A DNA stretch of 64,000 nucleotides from Deltaproteobacteria bacterium (lineage in GTDB: Bacteria > Myxococcota > JACPTQ01): the NCBI GenBank assembly GCA_016192705.1, contig JACPTQ010000053.1, positions 1 to 64,000 on the forward strand, in the 5' to 3' direction. Below, one piece after another: positions 50,829-59,515 of this stretch. Each line of letters opens with the position of its first letter. Position 1 is the first letter of the stretch. The position numbers and the translations under genes are program-made. The notes beneath the pieces are model-generated. The model worked only from the letters and a program-made list of their open reading frames with translations. It was not told the DNA's origin and made no database searches.

Positions 50829-50855
50829 TAGCTGTCAGCTATCCGCTGTTAGCTC
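50829..50855. repeat. Short repeats between fabG and acpP
   Basis: Overlapping copies of AGCTGTCAGCT and AGCTATCCGCTGTTAGCT occupy most of the 76-base spacer. They share the CAGCT/GACAG vocabulary of the acpP-fabF spacer, which suggests one mobile or expanding repeat type. Confidence 0.45.
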
Positions 50856-50858
50856 CCC

Positions 50859-51608
50859 CTACATATATAGCCCGCCATTCACACGAATGACTTGCCCCGT
50901 CACATACGATGCCTCATCCGACGCCAGGTAGAGCACGGCCGGCACAACATCTGCGACCGTCCCCATCCGCGAAATCGGAACCGACTTCAAAATCGCGTCC
51001 TTCTGCTCAGCGCTGAGCCGCGCCGTCATGTCGGTGTCGATAAACCCCGGCGATACGGCATTAACCGAAATGTTCCGCGACGCAACCTCGCGCGCGAGCG
51101 ACTTCGTAAACCCAACAATCCCCGCTTTCGTCGCCGCGTAAGCGCCCTGCCCCGCGCTCCCCGCCTCGCCGACAACGCTCGTCAAATTCACGATGCGACC
51201 GTACCGCGCGCGCAGCATCGCTTTCGCCGCCTCCCGCGAAACGGCCATGACACCCGTCAAATTGACCGCAAGCTGCCTCGCCCAATCGTCATCCGACTGC
51301 CGAAGCAAAAGCCCGTCGAGCGCAATCCCCGCGCTGTTTACAACAACATCGAGCCGACCGCGCGCCTTCACGAATCCAGCGACAGCCGCCGCGACCGCTG
51401 CCGAATCGGCAACGTCGAACTTCAAAAGCTCGCCATTTCCGCCCGCAGCACGCACGTCGCCGAGCGCCGCCTCAGCCGCCCCATCGTTTGACGTGTAACA
51501 CAGCGCAACACTCGCCCCCTCGCGCGCGAACGCAACCGCAACCGCTCGCCCAATTCCCCGCGACGCCCCCGTCACGAGCGCCACGCGATCTTTGAATCGT
51601 TCCGCCAT
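50859..51608 (-). CDS. fabG: 3-oxoacyl-[acyl-carrier-protein] reductase
   Basis: 249 residues. NADPH-dependent reduction of 3-oxoacyl-ACP. SDR motifs: TGASRGIG (14-21), NSAG, Ser in NLTSVVG, YAATK with the catalytic Tyr and Lys, and SYVTGQVIRVNGGLYM at the C-terminus, the classic FabG ending. Position between fabD and acpP in the fab cluster settles the assignment. It starts 13 bases after the fabD stop. Confidence 0.97.
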   Translation of the reverse strand: MAERFKDRVALVTGASRGIGRAVAVAFAREGASVALCYTSNDGAAEAALGDVRAAGGNGELLKFDVADSAAVAAAVAGFVKARGRLDVVVNSAGIALDGLLLRQSDDDWARQLAVNLTGVMAVSREAAKAMLRARYGRIVNLTSVVGEAGSAGQGAYAATKAGIVGFTKSLAREVASRNISVNAVSPGFIDTDMTARLSAEQKDAILKSVPISRMGTVADVVPAVLYLASDEASYVTGQVIRVNGGLYM

Positions 51609-51621
51609 CGAACTTTCCTCT

Positions 51622-52563
51622 CTACACGAGTTCCCGCGCCGTTTTCAAGAGCGCATCTCGGTCGGCTGTCCCAAAAACGCGTACGCCTGACGCAATGCGT
51701 CGCGCGAGCCCTTGAAGCACGTTGCCCGGTCCCACCTCGACGAACGTCGTCACGCCGAGCTCAACCATCTTCTGCATCGAATCAACCCAGCGCACCGGCG
51801 CCACCACCTGCGCAACGAGCGCCTCGCGAAGCCGCTCCGTTTCCCACACGGCGTCGGCACCGACGTTCGTCACAACCGCGGGCGACGCCTTCTTCATCGA
51901 CAGCGCCGCCAAGACCATCGTCATCTTCTCTTGCGCGGGGCGCATAAGGGCACAGTGAAACGGCGCGCTGACGGGCAACGCAATCGCTCGCTTCGCCCCC
52001 GCTGCCTTCGCGAGTCCCATGACACGCTCGACGGCCGCCGCGTCGCCCGAAATAACCGTTTGATCCGGCGCATTGAAGTTCGCGGCTTCAACGACAAGCC
52101 CGTTCGCCCCTTCAATACAAAGCGCCGCAACCTGCTCGCCCGAAAGCCCGAGAATCGCCGCCATCGCCCCACGACCCGCTGGAACCGCTTCCTGCATGAA
52201 TTCGCCACGCTGCCTTACGGCCCGAAGCGCATCCGCGAACGAAAGCGCCCCTGCCGAAACAAGCGCCGAATACTCGCCGAGCGAATGCCCGGCCACATAC
52301 GCGGGACGCACCGGACACTCCGCTGCAAGCGCCCGCATCGTCGCAATCGACGTCGCCAAAATCGCGGGCTGCGTGTTCTTCGTGAGCTTCAGCGCGTCGT
52401 CGGGCCCCTCAAAACACAACGCCGACACCCTAAACCCGAGCGCCTCGTCGGCCTCCTCAAACGCCGCCCGCGCCCCCGGGTACGCCTCCGCAAGCGCCCG
52501 CCCCATGCCAACCGCCTGCGACCCTTGCCCCGGAAAAACAAACGCTGTTAATTCTCTCACCAT
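51622..52563 (-). CDS. fabD: Malonyl CoA-acyl carrier protein transacylase
   Basis: 313 residues. It loads malonyl groups onto ACP. Motifs: FPGQGSQ (10-16), the nucleophile Ser 94 in AGHSLGEY, and the later SAPFHCALM with the catalytic His. The ATG at 52563 overlaps the fabH stop by 7 bases and gives the normal family length, so the longer frame upstream is not used. It lies between fabH and fabG. Confidence 0.97.
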   Translation of the reverse strand: MVRELTAFVFPGQGSQAVGMGRALAEAYPGARAAFEEADEALGFRVSALCFEGPDDALKLTKNTQPAILATSIATMRALAAECPVRPAYVAGHSLGEYSALVSAGALSFADALRAVRQRGEFMQEAVPAGRGAMAAILGLSGEQVAALCIEGANGLVVEAANFNAPDQTVISGDAAAVERVMGLAKAAGAKRAIALPVSAPFHCALMRPAQEKMTMVLAALSMKKASPAVVTNVGADAVWETERLREALVAQVVAPVRWVDSMQKMVELGVTTFVEVGPGNVLQGLARRIASGVRVFGTADRDALLKTARELV

Positions 52564-53534
52564 CGCACCACCGCGCTGCCCCACGCGAGCCCCGCGCCCA
52601 GCGCCGCAAACAGCAACTTCTGCCCCGGCTTCAAAAGCCCCGCGCGATGTGCCTCGTTGAGCGCCGTCGGAATCGACGCCGACGACGTGTTGCCGTACTG
52701 CTCGATGTTCAAGAAAAACCGCGAGAGCGGAATCCCAACGCGCTCCGACACACCCTCGATGATTCGCAGATTCGCTTGGTGCGCGATCACCCAGTCGATG
52801 TCGTCCGGCTTGAGTCCGTTCGCCTTGAGCGCTTCATCACACGACGCCGCGATGTTCCGCACAGCGTGCTTGAAGACTTCGCGTCCATTCATCTTGATGA
52901 ACTGTTCGCGCCGCTCGATCATCTCGTGCGACGCGGGATCCGCCGATCCCCCGCCCGGTATCGTCAAAATCCCCGTGAGCGTACCGTCGGTGTGAATGTG
53001 CGTGGAAAGGACGCCGGTGTCGTCGTGCGACGGCCCAAGCACAACCGCCCCCGCGCCATCGCCAAACAACACACAGGTGTTCCGATCCGTCCAATCGGTG
53101 AGCCTCGAAAGAAGCTCCGCGCCTACCACGAGTGCGTATTTCGCTTCGCCGAGCCGAATGAACTTTTCGGCGGTCGCGAGCCCAAACAAAAAACCGGCGC
53201 ACGCGGCCGACAGATCCCACGCAGCCGCACGCTTCGCCCCGAGCCTTGCCTGGACGAAGCACGCCGTCGCCGGCATCGGCATGTCGCCCGAAATCGTTCC
53301 GACGACGATGAGGTCGAGGTCTTCGCCACGCACGCCGGCCATCTCAAGCGCCTGCTTCGCCGCTGCGACAATCATATCGCTTGTCGTTTCGCCATCCGCC
53401 GCGATCCGCCGCGCGCCTATCCCCGTCCGCTCGCGAATCCACGCATCCGACGTCTCGACGCGCTTCGACAACTCGTCGTTCGTCACGACCCGCGCCGGCG
53501 AATAATGTCCCGTCCCTATGATCTTAGCCCGCAT
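52557..53534 (-). CDS. fabH: 3-oxoacyl-[acyl-carrier-protein] synthase III
   Basis: 325 residues. It starts fatty-acid chains by condensing acetyl-CoA (or branched starters) with malonyl-ACP. The catalytic triad is visible: Cys 112 (SAACAGF), His in AHQANLRI and Asn in YGNTSSAS. The ATG at 53534 follows an unusual seven-unit hexamer array whose last GCGGGG probably acts as the ribosome binding site. plsX lies 193 bases upstream, more than is usual. Confidence 0.97.
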   Translation of the reverse strand: MRAKIIGTGHYSPARVVTNDELSKRVETSDAWIRERTGIGARRIAADGETTSDMIVAAAKQALEMAGVRGEDLDLIVVGTISGDMPMPATACFVQARLGAKRAAAWDLSAACAGFLFGLATAEKFIRLGEAKYALVVGAELLSRLTDWTDRNTCVLFGDGAGAVVLGPSHDDTGVLSTHIHTDGTLTGILTIPGGGSADPASHEMIERREQFIKMNGREVFKHAVRNIAASCDEALKANGLKPDDIDWVIAHQANLRIIEGVSERVGIPLSRFFLNIEQYGNTSSASIPTALNEAHRAGLLKPGQKLLFAALGAGLAWGSAVVRW

Positions 53535-53538
53535 TTAT

Positions 53539-53580
53539 CCCCGCTTCCGTTCCCGCTACCGCCCCCGCGTCCGCTTCCGC
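53539..53580 (-). repeat. Seven tandem GCGGNN hexamers before fabH
   Basis: On the minus strand the 42 bases divide exactly into GCGGAA, GCGGAC, GCGGGG, GCGGTA, GCGGGA, ACGGAA and GCGGGG. The last unit is 4 bases from the fabH ATG and can pair with 16S rRNA. The rest of the plsX-fabH spacer (to 53727) is purine-rich on this strand but has no gene. Confidence 0.6.
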
Positions 53581-53727
53581 TCGTTCTGGTACCGCCTGTT
53601 CTTCTCTTCAGATCCCGCCGTCTCTGTGCCTGCGCGGCGCTGCCGCGACACCAACTTGGAGCGTCCTCTTTCCCCACATGCTTGGCGCAGTCCGGTCGAT
53701 TCTTCTCGGTTGTGGTTTCTCCCGTGT

Positions 53728-54756
53728 TCATCTCCCGAGCCCCGTCTCTCGCAACACGCGCACGATCTCGTCCCCGACCTTCTGATTCACAAACCCGCGC
53801 GCAACCCGAATCGCGTTTCGAATCGCCCGCGCCGGCGACCCACCGTGACACACGATCGCGACCCCATCGACACCCACGAGCGGCGCGCCGCCATACTGCG
53901 CGTAATCAAACCGCGCCTTCATCGACAAGAGCGCCGGCTTCATGAGCAGCGCACCCGCCTTCGCGAACGTCCGCTTCTTAACCTCGCCCTTCAATATCTC
54001 TGTGACCGCCATTCCCACGCCCTCAATCACCTTGAGGGTCACGTTTCCCGTAAATCCGTCCGTCACGACAACGTCGATTTCGCCCTCAACCACATCGCGC
54101 CCCTCGACATACCCCGCGAAATCGAACGCGTCGGTCCGCGCGCCCTGCAGCATCTCCGACGCCTCACGCGTGAGCGCCGTCCCCTTCACGCCTTCTGACC
54201 CGTTCGACAGCACCGCAACCCGCGGCCGTTTCGCGCCCAAAATGAGTCGCGCGTAAGCCGCTCCCATCACGCCGAACTGCGCGAGTTGCAACGGCCGGCA
54301 CTCCGTGTTCGCGCCCGCGTCGCAAAGCACCGCAACGCCCTTCTTCGTTGGATAAGGGCAAGCGATCGCCGGCCGGTCGACCCCCGGCAATCGACCGAGC
54401 GTCCGCACCGCAAACGCCATCATCGCGCCCGAATTCCCCGCGGATACGACTCCGCCCGATCGCCCCGCCCGCGCACTATCAAACGCCAACGCGAGTGACG
54501 AGTCGCGCTTATTGCGAAGCACCTCGGCCGGGTGGTCGTCCATCGTCACGACCGAATCCGCGTTGACGACTTCTAGCCCCGGCGCGCTCCGCGAAATCCC
54601 GCGCGCCCCCAGAACGCTTTCAACGCGCGCCTCCGCGCCAAACAGCACAACCGGCCCGATCCCCGCGTCGACAGCCTCAATGGCTCCAAAAACCTCAGGC
54701 TCCGGGGCAAAATCCCCCCCCATCGCATCAACCGCGATTGGAAGCGACACGGACAT
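53728..54756 (-). CDS. plsX: Phosphate acyltransferase PlsX
   Basis: 342 residues from ATG 54756, the usual length. It converts acyl-ACP to acyl-phosphate for phospholipid synthesis. Motifs: PIAVDAMGGDFAP at the N-terminus, VVSAGNSGAMMA, and DGFTGNVTLKVIEG. The upstream part of this frame shows no PlsX homology and overlaps rpmF in another frame, so it was excluded. The rpmF-plsX-fab order is the standard one in many bacteria. Confidence 0.97.
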   Translation of the reverse strand: MSVSLPIAVDAMGGDFAPEPEVFGAIEAVDAGIGPVVLFGAEARVESVLGARGISRSAPGLEVVNADSVVTMDDHPAEVLRNKRDSSLALAFDSARAGRSGGVVSAGNSGAMMAFAVRTLGRLPGVDRPAIACPYPTKKGVAVLCDAGANTECRPLQLAQFGVMGAAYARLILGAKRPRVAVLSNGSEGVKGTALTREASEMLQGARTDAFDFAGYVEGRDVVEGEIDVVVTDGFTGNVTLKVIEGVGMAVTEILKGEVKKRTFAKAGALLMKPALLSMKARFDYAQYGGAPLVGVDGVAIVCHGGSPARAIRNAIRVARGFVNQKVGDEIVRVLRETGLGR

Positions 54757-54773
54757 CAATGTCTCGCCAGAAA

Positions 54774-55004
54774 CTACTTCTTCTCTTCGGCGGGTGCCGC
54801 TTCGGCGGTCGCCTTCGACTTCACCGCCACGACGAGTCTCCCCTTGTACCACCCGCAGTGCGGGCAAACCCGGTGCGAAATCGACGGCTCGCGGCACGCC
54901 GGATTCGAACACGGGACGTAGTTCGGAATGTGCTTGACCTTGTCGTGATTTGCCCGCCGCGAATCGCGTCGCATGCGGGACTGGCGTTTCTTGGGAACTG
55001 GCAT
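54774..55004 (-). CDS. rpmF: 50S ribosomal protein L32
   Basis: 76 residues. The N-terminus MPVPKKRQSRMRRDSRRA is diagnostic for L32. Two cysteine pairs (CSNPAC and CPHC) form the zinc ribbon of the C-plus type, so this paralogue needs zinc. AAGGAGAG precedes the ATG. It lies between yceD and plsX, as is usual. Confidence 0.98.
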   Translation of the reverse strand: MPVPKKRQSRMRRDSRRANHDKVKHIPNYVPCSNPACREPSISHRVCPHCGWYKGRLVVAVKSKATAEAAPAEEKK

Positions 55005-55034
55005 GACAACACTCTCCTTTTTTTCCGTTTCCTC

Positions 55035-55634
55035 TTAATTCAGTTTCAGTTTCTTGAGCGCCGCAAACGGCGAATCGAAGTTCTTCGGCGCGCACACGCA
55101 GGCGTCGGAATTGAGATCGCGACCACACCCCGCGCAAAGTCCCTTGCAGTCGGGCCGGCAGACTGGGTACTCCGGCAATAGCAAGAGCAGTTGTTCGCGA
55201 ATCAGCGGCGTTGGATCGATCGAACCACCTGTATACGTGTCCTCTTGCGACGCCTCCGTTTCCACCACAGCCCCGTCTGTTTCGTCGACTTTCTTCTTCG
55301 CGAGAAGCAGGTCGGATTTCGGAATGAGAACGAACGACAGTTCGCTTTTCACGGGGAACGGATAGTCCGAAAGGCAACGCGAACACGTCGCGACGAGGTC
55401 GGTCGTCATCTCCCCAGAGATCAAAACTGTTGTTTCTTGCTTCGATGCCCGCAAGATGACGGCAAGTTCCGCGCCGGGTTTTGGCTTGACCGGCGCCTGA
55501 CCGAGTTCGGTCACAAGCCACGCGTTCAGAAAAGTTCCGCGATACTCCGCTTCGTTAACCGAGAGGTCTTTGAGCCGAATCACAAGTGAATTCTCGGCGT
55601 TATCGCGGCCAAACCGCTTTTTCTTCACATCCAT
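55035..55634 (-). CDS. yceD: YceD/DUF177 family protein
   Basis: 199 residues. YceD affects 23S rRNA accumulation and is nearly always encoded before rpmF, as here. Family motifs: CSRCLSDYPFPV in the middle and CRPDCKGLCAGCGRDLN at the C-terminal end, whose cysteines may bind metal. This is longer than E. coli YceD by roughly 25 residues. It is first in the lipid operon, with a near-consensus promoter upstream. Confidence 0.93.
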   Translation of the reverse strand: MDVKKKRFGRDNAENSLVIRLKDLSVNEAEYRGTFLNAWLVTELGQAPVKPKPGAELAVILRASKQETTVLISGEMTTDLVATCSRCLSDYPFPVKSELSFVLIPKSDLLLAKKKVDETDGAVVETEASQEDTYTGGSIDPTPLIREQLLLLLPEYPVCRPDCKGLCAGCGRDLNSDACVCAPKNFDSPFAALKKLKLN

Positions 55635-55664
55635 CGTCGTCTCGAAAAACCCGAAAGGCGGGTG

Positions 55665-55692
55665 AGTATACGGGCTCTCGTCGCCGTGTCAA
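55665..55692 (-). promoter_or_regulatory. Strong promoter for the yceD-rpmF-plsX-fab operon
   Basis: On the minus strand a perfect TTGACA (55687-55692) is followed after 16 bases by TATACT (55665-55670). Transcription would begin near 55658, leaving a leader of about 24 bases before the yceD ATG at 55634. A small CCCG/CGGG hairpin at 55649-55663 straddles the start site and so would not form in the RNA. Confidence 0.65.
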
Positions 55693-55790
55693 CGCCACCC
55701 GCCCTTCGCACCGCAACCCGCGCTGCGCAGGAGCGCACGAACACTTTCACGACTGGCGCCGCGACGATCGTCCCGTTGATGACGAACCGG

Positions 55791-56708
55791 TTACTTCCAA
55801 TCGAAATGGTAAATGTGTCGCTCGACCAACTCCGTCGCCAGTTCGCCTTCCATCTTTAGGTTTGTCACGGTCTCCATCGTCACCGACCGCGGGCGCAACG
55901 TTTGGGGGTCCGTTATCGCTCGCACCTTCGTCGCGCGGCTAAGTCTCTCCATTCTGGACGCCTGCGGAATCAGGTGCGCGATCGCGTCACCAAAAGCACG
56001 ACGCGCAACTTCGCCTTCGAGGAGGCTCTCCATCTCGAGGACCGCATCAGCCGGTGCGTGCGGGTCAGGCTGCCGGCGCGTCACGTTCCCGGGCACGAGC
56101 AGCGTGTTCCCGTCCGGAAGCGGAATCTCCTGGGCAACAGGAAGCTTTTCGCCCGGTGCCACCTCGAGACCGACCCACAACGACACCCACGCCGTCCAGA
56201 ACTCCGCGCACTTCTTTTCCAGCGATCGGAACACTTGCGGCGTCCGCATCATCTTCGCAATCTCGCGTCGCCTATTCTCGTCGGCGCCGGATTGCGAAAG
56301 AATCTTCTCAATCATTTCGTCGAGCCCCTTCAGCCCGACCAGCTTCCCGCTTCGCGAAACAACCAGGGTTGGAATCGCTGATGCCAGCGCTTCGAGTCTC
56401 TTAACCTCGTTCTGAACCTTCTTATCGCTCATGTTCCAACCTTCGACTTTCAAGAACGATAGATTCTCCAGCCGAAGGTGAAGGTTTGTTGAACCTGGCG
56501 GCGCGGACAACTTGATCTCGTACCGCAACGTGGCTGTTTTTCCCTTTTTTAGAACGGTCTCGGTCACAACCGCGCGCGATGGAACGGTCCAGGCAAACCG
56601 GAACTCGTTTTCGGCGAGCGCTTCCCGCGCCCCAAGGCCACCGAATAATCCGAAGAAGACCAACGTGAGCCCCAAAACCCGCTGGCATGTTGCGAAGCGA
56701 CTTTGCAT
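55791..56708 (-). CDS. Secreted protein of unknown function
   Basis: 305 residues. The ATG at 56708 follows GGGGGG at a spacing of 6 and opens a signal peptide (hydrophobic VLGLTLVFFGLFGGLG, cleavage near ALAEN). The mature protein is soluble and mixed alpha/beta, with few cysteines. Motifs such as FRFAWTVPSRAVVTETVLKK and a C-terminal METVTNLKMEG suggest a beta-rich lipid- or substrate-binding fold like other periplasmic proteins of myxobacteria. No family identified. It is divergent from the membrane protein at 56826. Confidence 0.75.
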   Translation of the reverse strand: MQSRFATCQRVLGLTLVFFGLFGGLGAREALAENEFRFAWTVPSRAVVTETVLKKGKTATLRYEIKLSAPPGSTNLHLRLENLSFLKVEGWNMSDKKVQNEVKRLEALASAIPTLVVSRSGKLVGLKGLDEMIEKILSQSGADENRRREIAKMMRTPQVFRSLEKKCAEFWTAWVSLWVGLEVAPGEKLPVAQEIPLPDGNTLLVPGNVTRRQPDPHAPADAVLEMESLLEGEVARRAFGDAIAHLIPQASRMERLSRATKVRAITDPQTLRPRSVTMETVTNLKMEGELATELVERHIYHFDWK

Positions 56709-56825
56709 TTCGAACCCCCCCATGGTGAGCGCGTCGGATACCATATTCGCGCGCACGGCGCGAGCGCCAGAGCCGGTTCGACTGAGACTGTCGCCCGATC
56801 AAGAATCCGGTTACGATGCACCCCC

Positions 56826-57446
56826 ATGCGCGCGTGGCTCGTCGTTTTCTTTTTGAGCGGGGTGTTTGGGCTCCTCGGCGACCAGTTTTTCCATGTGCGA
56901 ATGGGCGTCCTCTCGTATCCATCGCCCGATTTTCTCGGTCAGTCGTGGTGGGTCTTTCCGCTCATGGCGTCGTCGGGGGTCGCCGCGGTTTTGGGCGCGC
57001 TCATGTTGCGCCGGTCGATCGCGCTGCGCGCCGTTGACGCTGCGCGTCCGTCGATCGCGCGCCTTGCACTCGAAGTTGGCTTTGCGTTTGCCGCATACGG
57101 CGTCACGGGACTCTTGCCACGCGAGCACCTCCTCTTGACCGCGCTGCTCGTCGGTACGTTCGCGCTTCGCTTCGCCTTCGCCCCGTCGCCCGTCGCGCTC
57201 GCCGCAGCCCTTGCGATGGCCGTTGCGGGTCCGCTTGTCGAGGCGGGTGTCATCGCGCTCGGCGGATTCGCGTACGGCGCCGGAATTCCGTGGGAGGCGG
57301 TGCCGCTCGGCTTTCCGTATTGGCTGATCGCGCTATACCTCCACATGGGCCTCACGGCGGCTGCGATTGCGCGCGCCGTCGACGACGCAACGCGGGCGAT
57401 CGCTGCGAGGGTGACGACGCCGGCAAAGGAGAATGTGACGGCATGA
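56826..57446 (+). CDS. Multi-pass membrane protein coupled to glyS
   Basis: 206 residues with about six hydrophobic segments. The motif HVRMGVLSYPSPDFLGQSWW lies in the first loop and is distinctive; it reminds me weakly of INSIG-type domain proteins, but I cannot confirm this. The ATG at 56826 has no Shine-Dalgarno site; TACGAT at 56812-56817 ends 8 bases upstream. Its stop overlaps the glyS start (ATGA at 57443-57446), so the two are translated together. The role is unknown. Confidence 0.75.
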   Translation: MRAWLVVFFLSGVFGLLGDQFFHVRMGVLSYPSPDFLGQSWWVFPLMASSGVAAVLGALMLRRSIALRAVDAARPSIARLALEVGFAFAAYGVTGLLPREHLLLTALLVGTFALRFAFAPSPVALAAALAMAVAGPLVEAGVIALGGFAYGAGIPWEAVPLGFPYWLIALYLHMGLTAAAIARAVDDATRAIAARVTTPAKENVTA

Positions 57447-59515
57447 GCACGCTGGACCTCGTTTTTGAAATCGGCGTCGAGGAGATCCCCGCGGAGTTTT
57501 TGCCGCGTGCACGCGAAGATTTGCGAGCGCGTTTTTTGAAGGAGATGCAGGCGGTCGGGTTTGGCGAAGCTGCGGCCCGCATTTTTTCGACGCCCCGGAG
57601 GCTTCTCCTCTTGGCATCCGGCATTCCGGCGCGGCAACCGGATCGTTTGCGCACTGTGACAGGACCTCACGTGTCGAAAGCGTTCGATCTCCACGGGCGC
57701 GCAACACCGGCGATGATGGGTTTCGCGAAGGGGCATGGCGTTGCGCTCGAGGCGGTTAAGATTATTGCGACGCCGAAAGGCGAGTGCATTGCGGTCGAGA
57801 AGGACGAAAAGGGGCGCGCGGCGCAGGAAATACTCGCCGAGGTGTTGCCAAAGCTGGTTCGTGAGGTGCCGTTTCGAAAGCTGATGCGATGGGGCGACGG
57901 CGACGTAAAGTTTGCTCGGCCGATCCACTGGATCGTCGCGCTTTTGGGTGGCGAAGTTGTGCCATTCAAGATCGGCGACATCGCGTCGGGCGCGGAGTCG
58001 CGTGGGCACCGGTTTCTCGCGCCGGGGCCGGTTGGGCTCGCGGGGCGCGATGTTGTCGCGGCGCTCGCCGATGCGAAAGTTCTCGTAGACCCCGAGGCGC
58101 GGCAGAAAAAGATTCGCGTCGATTTGGCGCGGCTTGCGACCGAGGCGTGCGGTGAAATCCACGAGGACGCCGAGCTTGTCGCAACAGTCGCCGACTTGAC
58201 CGAGTGGCCCATCGCCGATCGAGGCTCGTTTGAAGCTGCGTTCCTCGAAGTGCCGGCCGCCGTGCTCGTCGCGTCGATGCGCGCGCACCAGCGCTGCTTT
58301 CCGGTTTACGCGAAGGGCGGCGCGCTTCTTCCTCACTTCCTCTATGTGTCAAACACCGAGGTTCGCGATCCGGCTGTTGTGCGGCGCGGAAACGAGCGCG
58401 TCTTGCGTGCGCGATTGAACGACGCGCGTTTCTTTTTTCAAACGGACTTAAAGCGCCCGCTCGACGACTGCGTGGCGTCGCTCGGGTCGATCACATTTCT
58501 CGCGCAACTCGGAACCGTTCTCGAAAAAGTCGCGCGGGTTGAATCGCTCGCCGCATTGATTGCGGAAATCGTTGCCCCGTCCGAGGTTGCGCGCTGCAAA
58601 CGCGCGGCGCACCTCGCGAAGGCCGACCTCGTGACGGGAATGGTTGGCGAATTCCCGGAGCTTCAAGGCGTCATGGGCCGCGAATACGCGCTTCGACAAG
58701 GCGTCGAGCCGGCTGTCGCGCGAGCGATCGCGGATCACTACAAACCCAAGGGCGCGGGAGACCCGCCCGCTGAAAGTGATGTCGGTGCGATCGTCGCCAT
58801 CGCCGATAAGCTCGACACGCTCGTCGGATGCTTTGGCGTTGGCCTCGTCCCGACCGGCGCCGCCGACCCCTACGCCTTGCGCCGCTCGGCGATCGGCATC
58901 CTCGCAACAATCCTCGCGCGCCGCTACACGACACCACTCTCCAGCCTCGTCGAAATGGCGCTCGCACGCCTTGGACCAAAACTGCCGGCCGGCGATCACA
59001 AAGCAACAATCCGATCTGTCATCGACTTTTTCGGCGGCCGTCTCAAGAGCCAATGGGCCGACGAACACCCGACCGACCTCGTCGATGCGATTCTCGCGCC
59101 GGGGTTCGACGACGTCGTCGATGCACATGCACGACTCAACGCCATCGCGGAACTCCGCGCGGGAGGCGACTTTGCAGCGATCGCCGTCACGTTCAAACGC
59201 GTCGCGAATATCACAAAGGACGCACCAGCCGGCGAGCCCGACCTTGCGCGCCTCACCGAACCGGCTGAACGCGCGCTCGTCGACGCTCTTTCGCACGTGC
59301 GCGGAAGCGTGACAACCGCCGCGCGAAACCACGCCTACGCGGAGGCGTTCGGTTACGTCCGTGCGCTCAAACCGCACGTCGACAAGCTCTTCGACGATGT
59401 CCTCGTCATGTGCGACGACGCTGCGCTCCGCGATGCGCGCCTTCGTCTCGTGCGCTCCGTCGCCGATCTCTTTCGCGGACTCGCCGACTTTTCGCGATTA
59501 CAAACCGAAAAATAA
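57443..59515 (+). CDS. glyS: Glycine-tRNA ligase beta subunit
   Basis: 690 residues, the normal length. The beta subunit of the alpha2beta2 bacterial GlyRS binds tRNA-Gly and contains a degenerate HD domain. Motifs: LVFEIGVEEIPAEFLPRA at the N-terminus, FARPIHWIVALLGGEVVPF, and DKLDTLVGCFGVGLVPTGAADPYALRR (cited in part), standard for GlyS. The ATG at 57443 overlaps the preceding stop. The alpha-subunit gene glyQ, normally just upstream, is not in the window. Confidence 0.97.
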   Translation: MSTLDLVFEIGVEEIPAEFLPRAREDLRARFLKEMQAVGFGEAAARIFSTPRRLLLLASGIPARQPDRLRTVTGPHVSKAFDLHGRATPAMMGFAKGHGVALEAVKIIATPKGECIAVEKDEKGRAAQEILAEVLPKLVREVPFRKLMRWGDGDVKFARPIHWIVALLGGEVVPFKIGDIASGAESRGHRFLAPGPVGLAGRDVVAALADAKVLVDPEARQKKIRVDLARLATEACGEIHEDAELVATVADLTEWPIADRGSFEAAFLEVPAAVLVASMRAHQRCFPVYAKGGALLPHFLYVSNTEVRDPAVVRRGNERVLRARLNDARFFFQTDLKRPLDDCVASLGSITFLAQLGTVLEKVARVESLAALIAEIVAPSEVARCKRAAHLAKADLVTGMVGEFPELQGVMGREYALRQGVEPAVARAIADHYKPKGAGDPPAESDVGAIVAIADKLDTLVGCFGVGLVPTGAADPYALRRSAIGILATILARRYTTPLSSLVEMALARLGPKLPAGDHKATIRSVIDFFGGRLKSQWADEHPTDLVDAILAPGFDDVVDAHARLNAIAELRAGGDFAAIAVTFKRVANITKDAPAGEPDLARLTEPAERALVDALSHVRGSVTTAARNHAYAEAFGYVRALKPHVDKLFDDVLVMCDDAALRDARLRLVRSVADLFRGLADFSRLQTEK

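Noticed and set aside
53728-55521. Long minus-strand frame of 597 codons reaching upstream of plsX
   Set aside because: Only the part from 54756 resembles PlsX. The upstream portion overlaps rpmF and yceD in another frame and is a chance high-GC frame.
55649-55663. Small hairpin with T-run near the yceD promoter as an attenuator
   Set aside because: The 5' arm lies before the expected transcription start, so the hairpin would not exist in the RNA.
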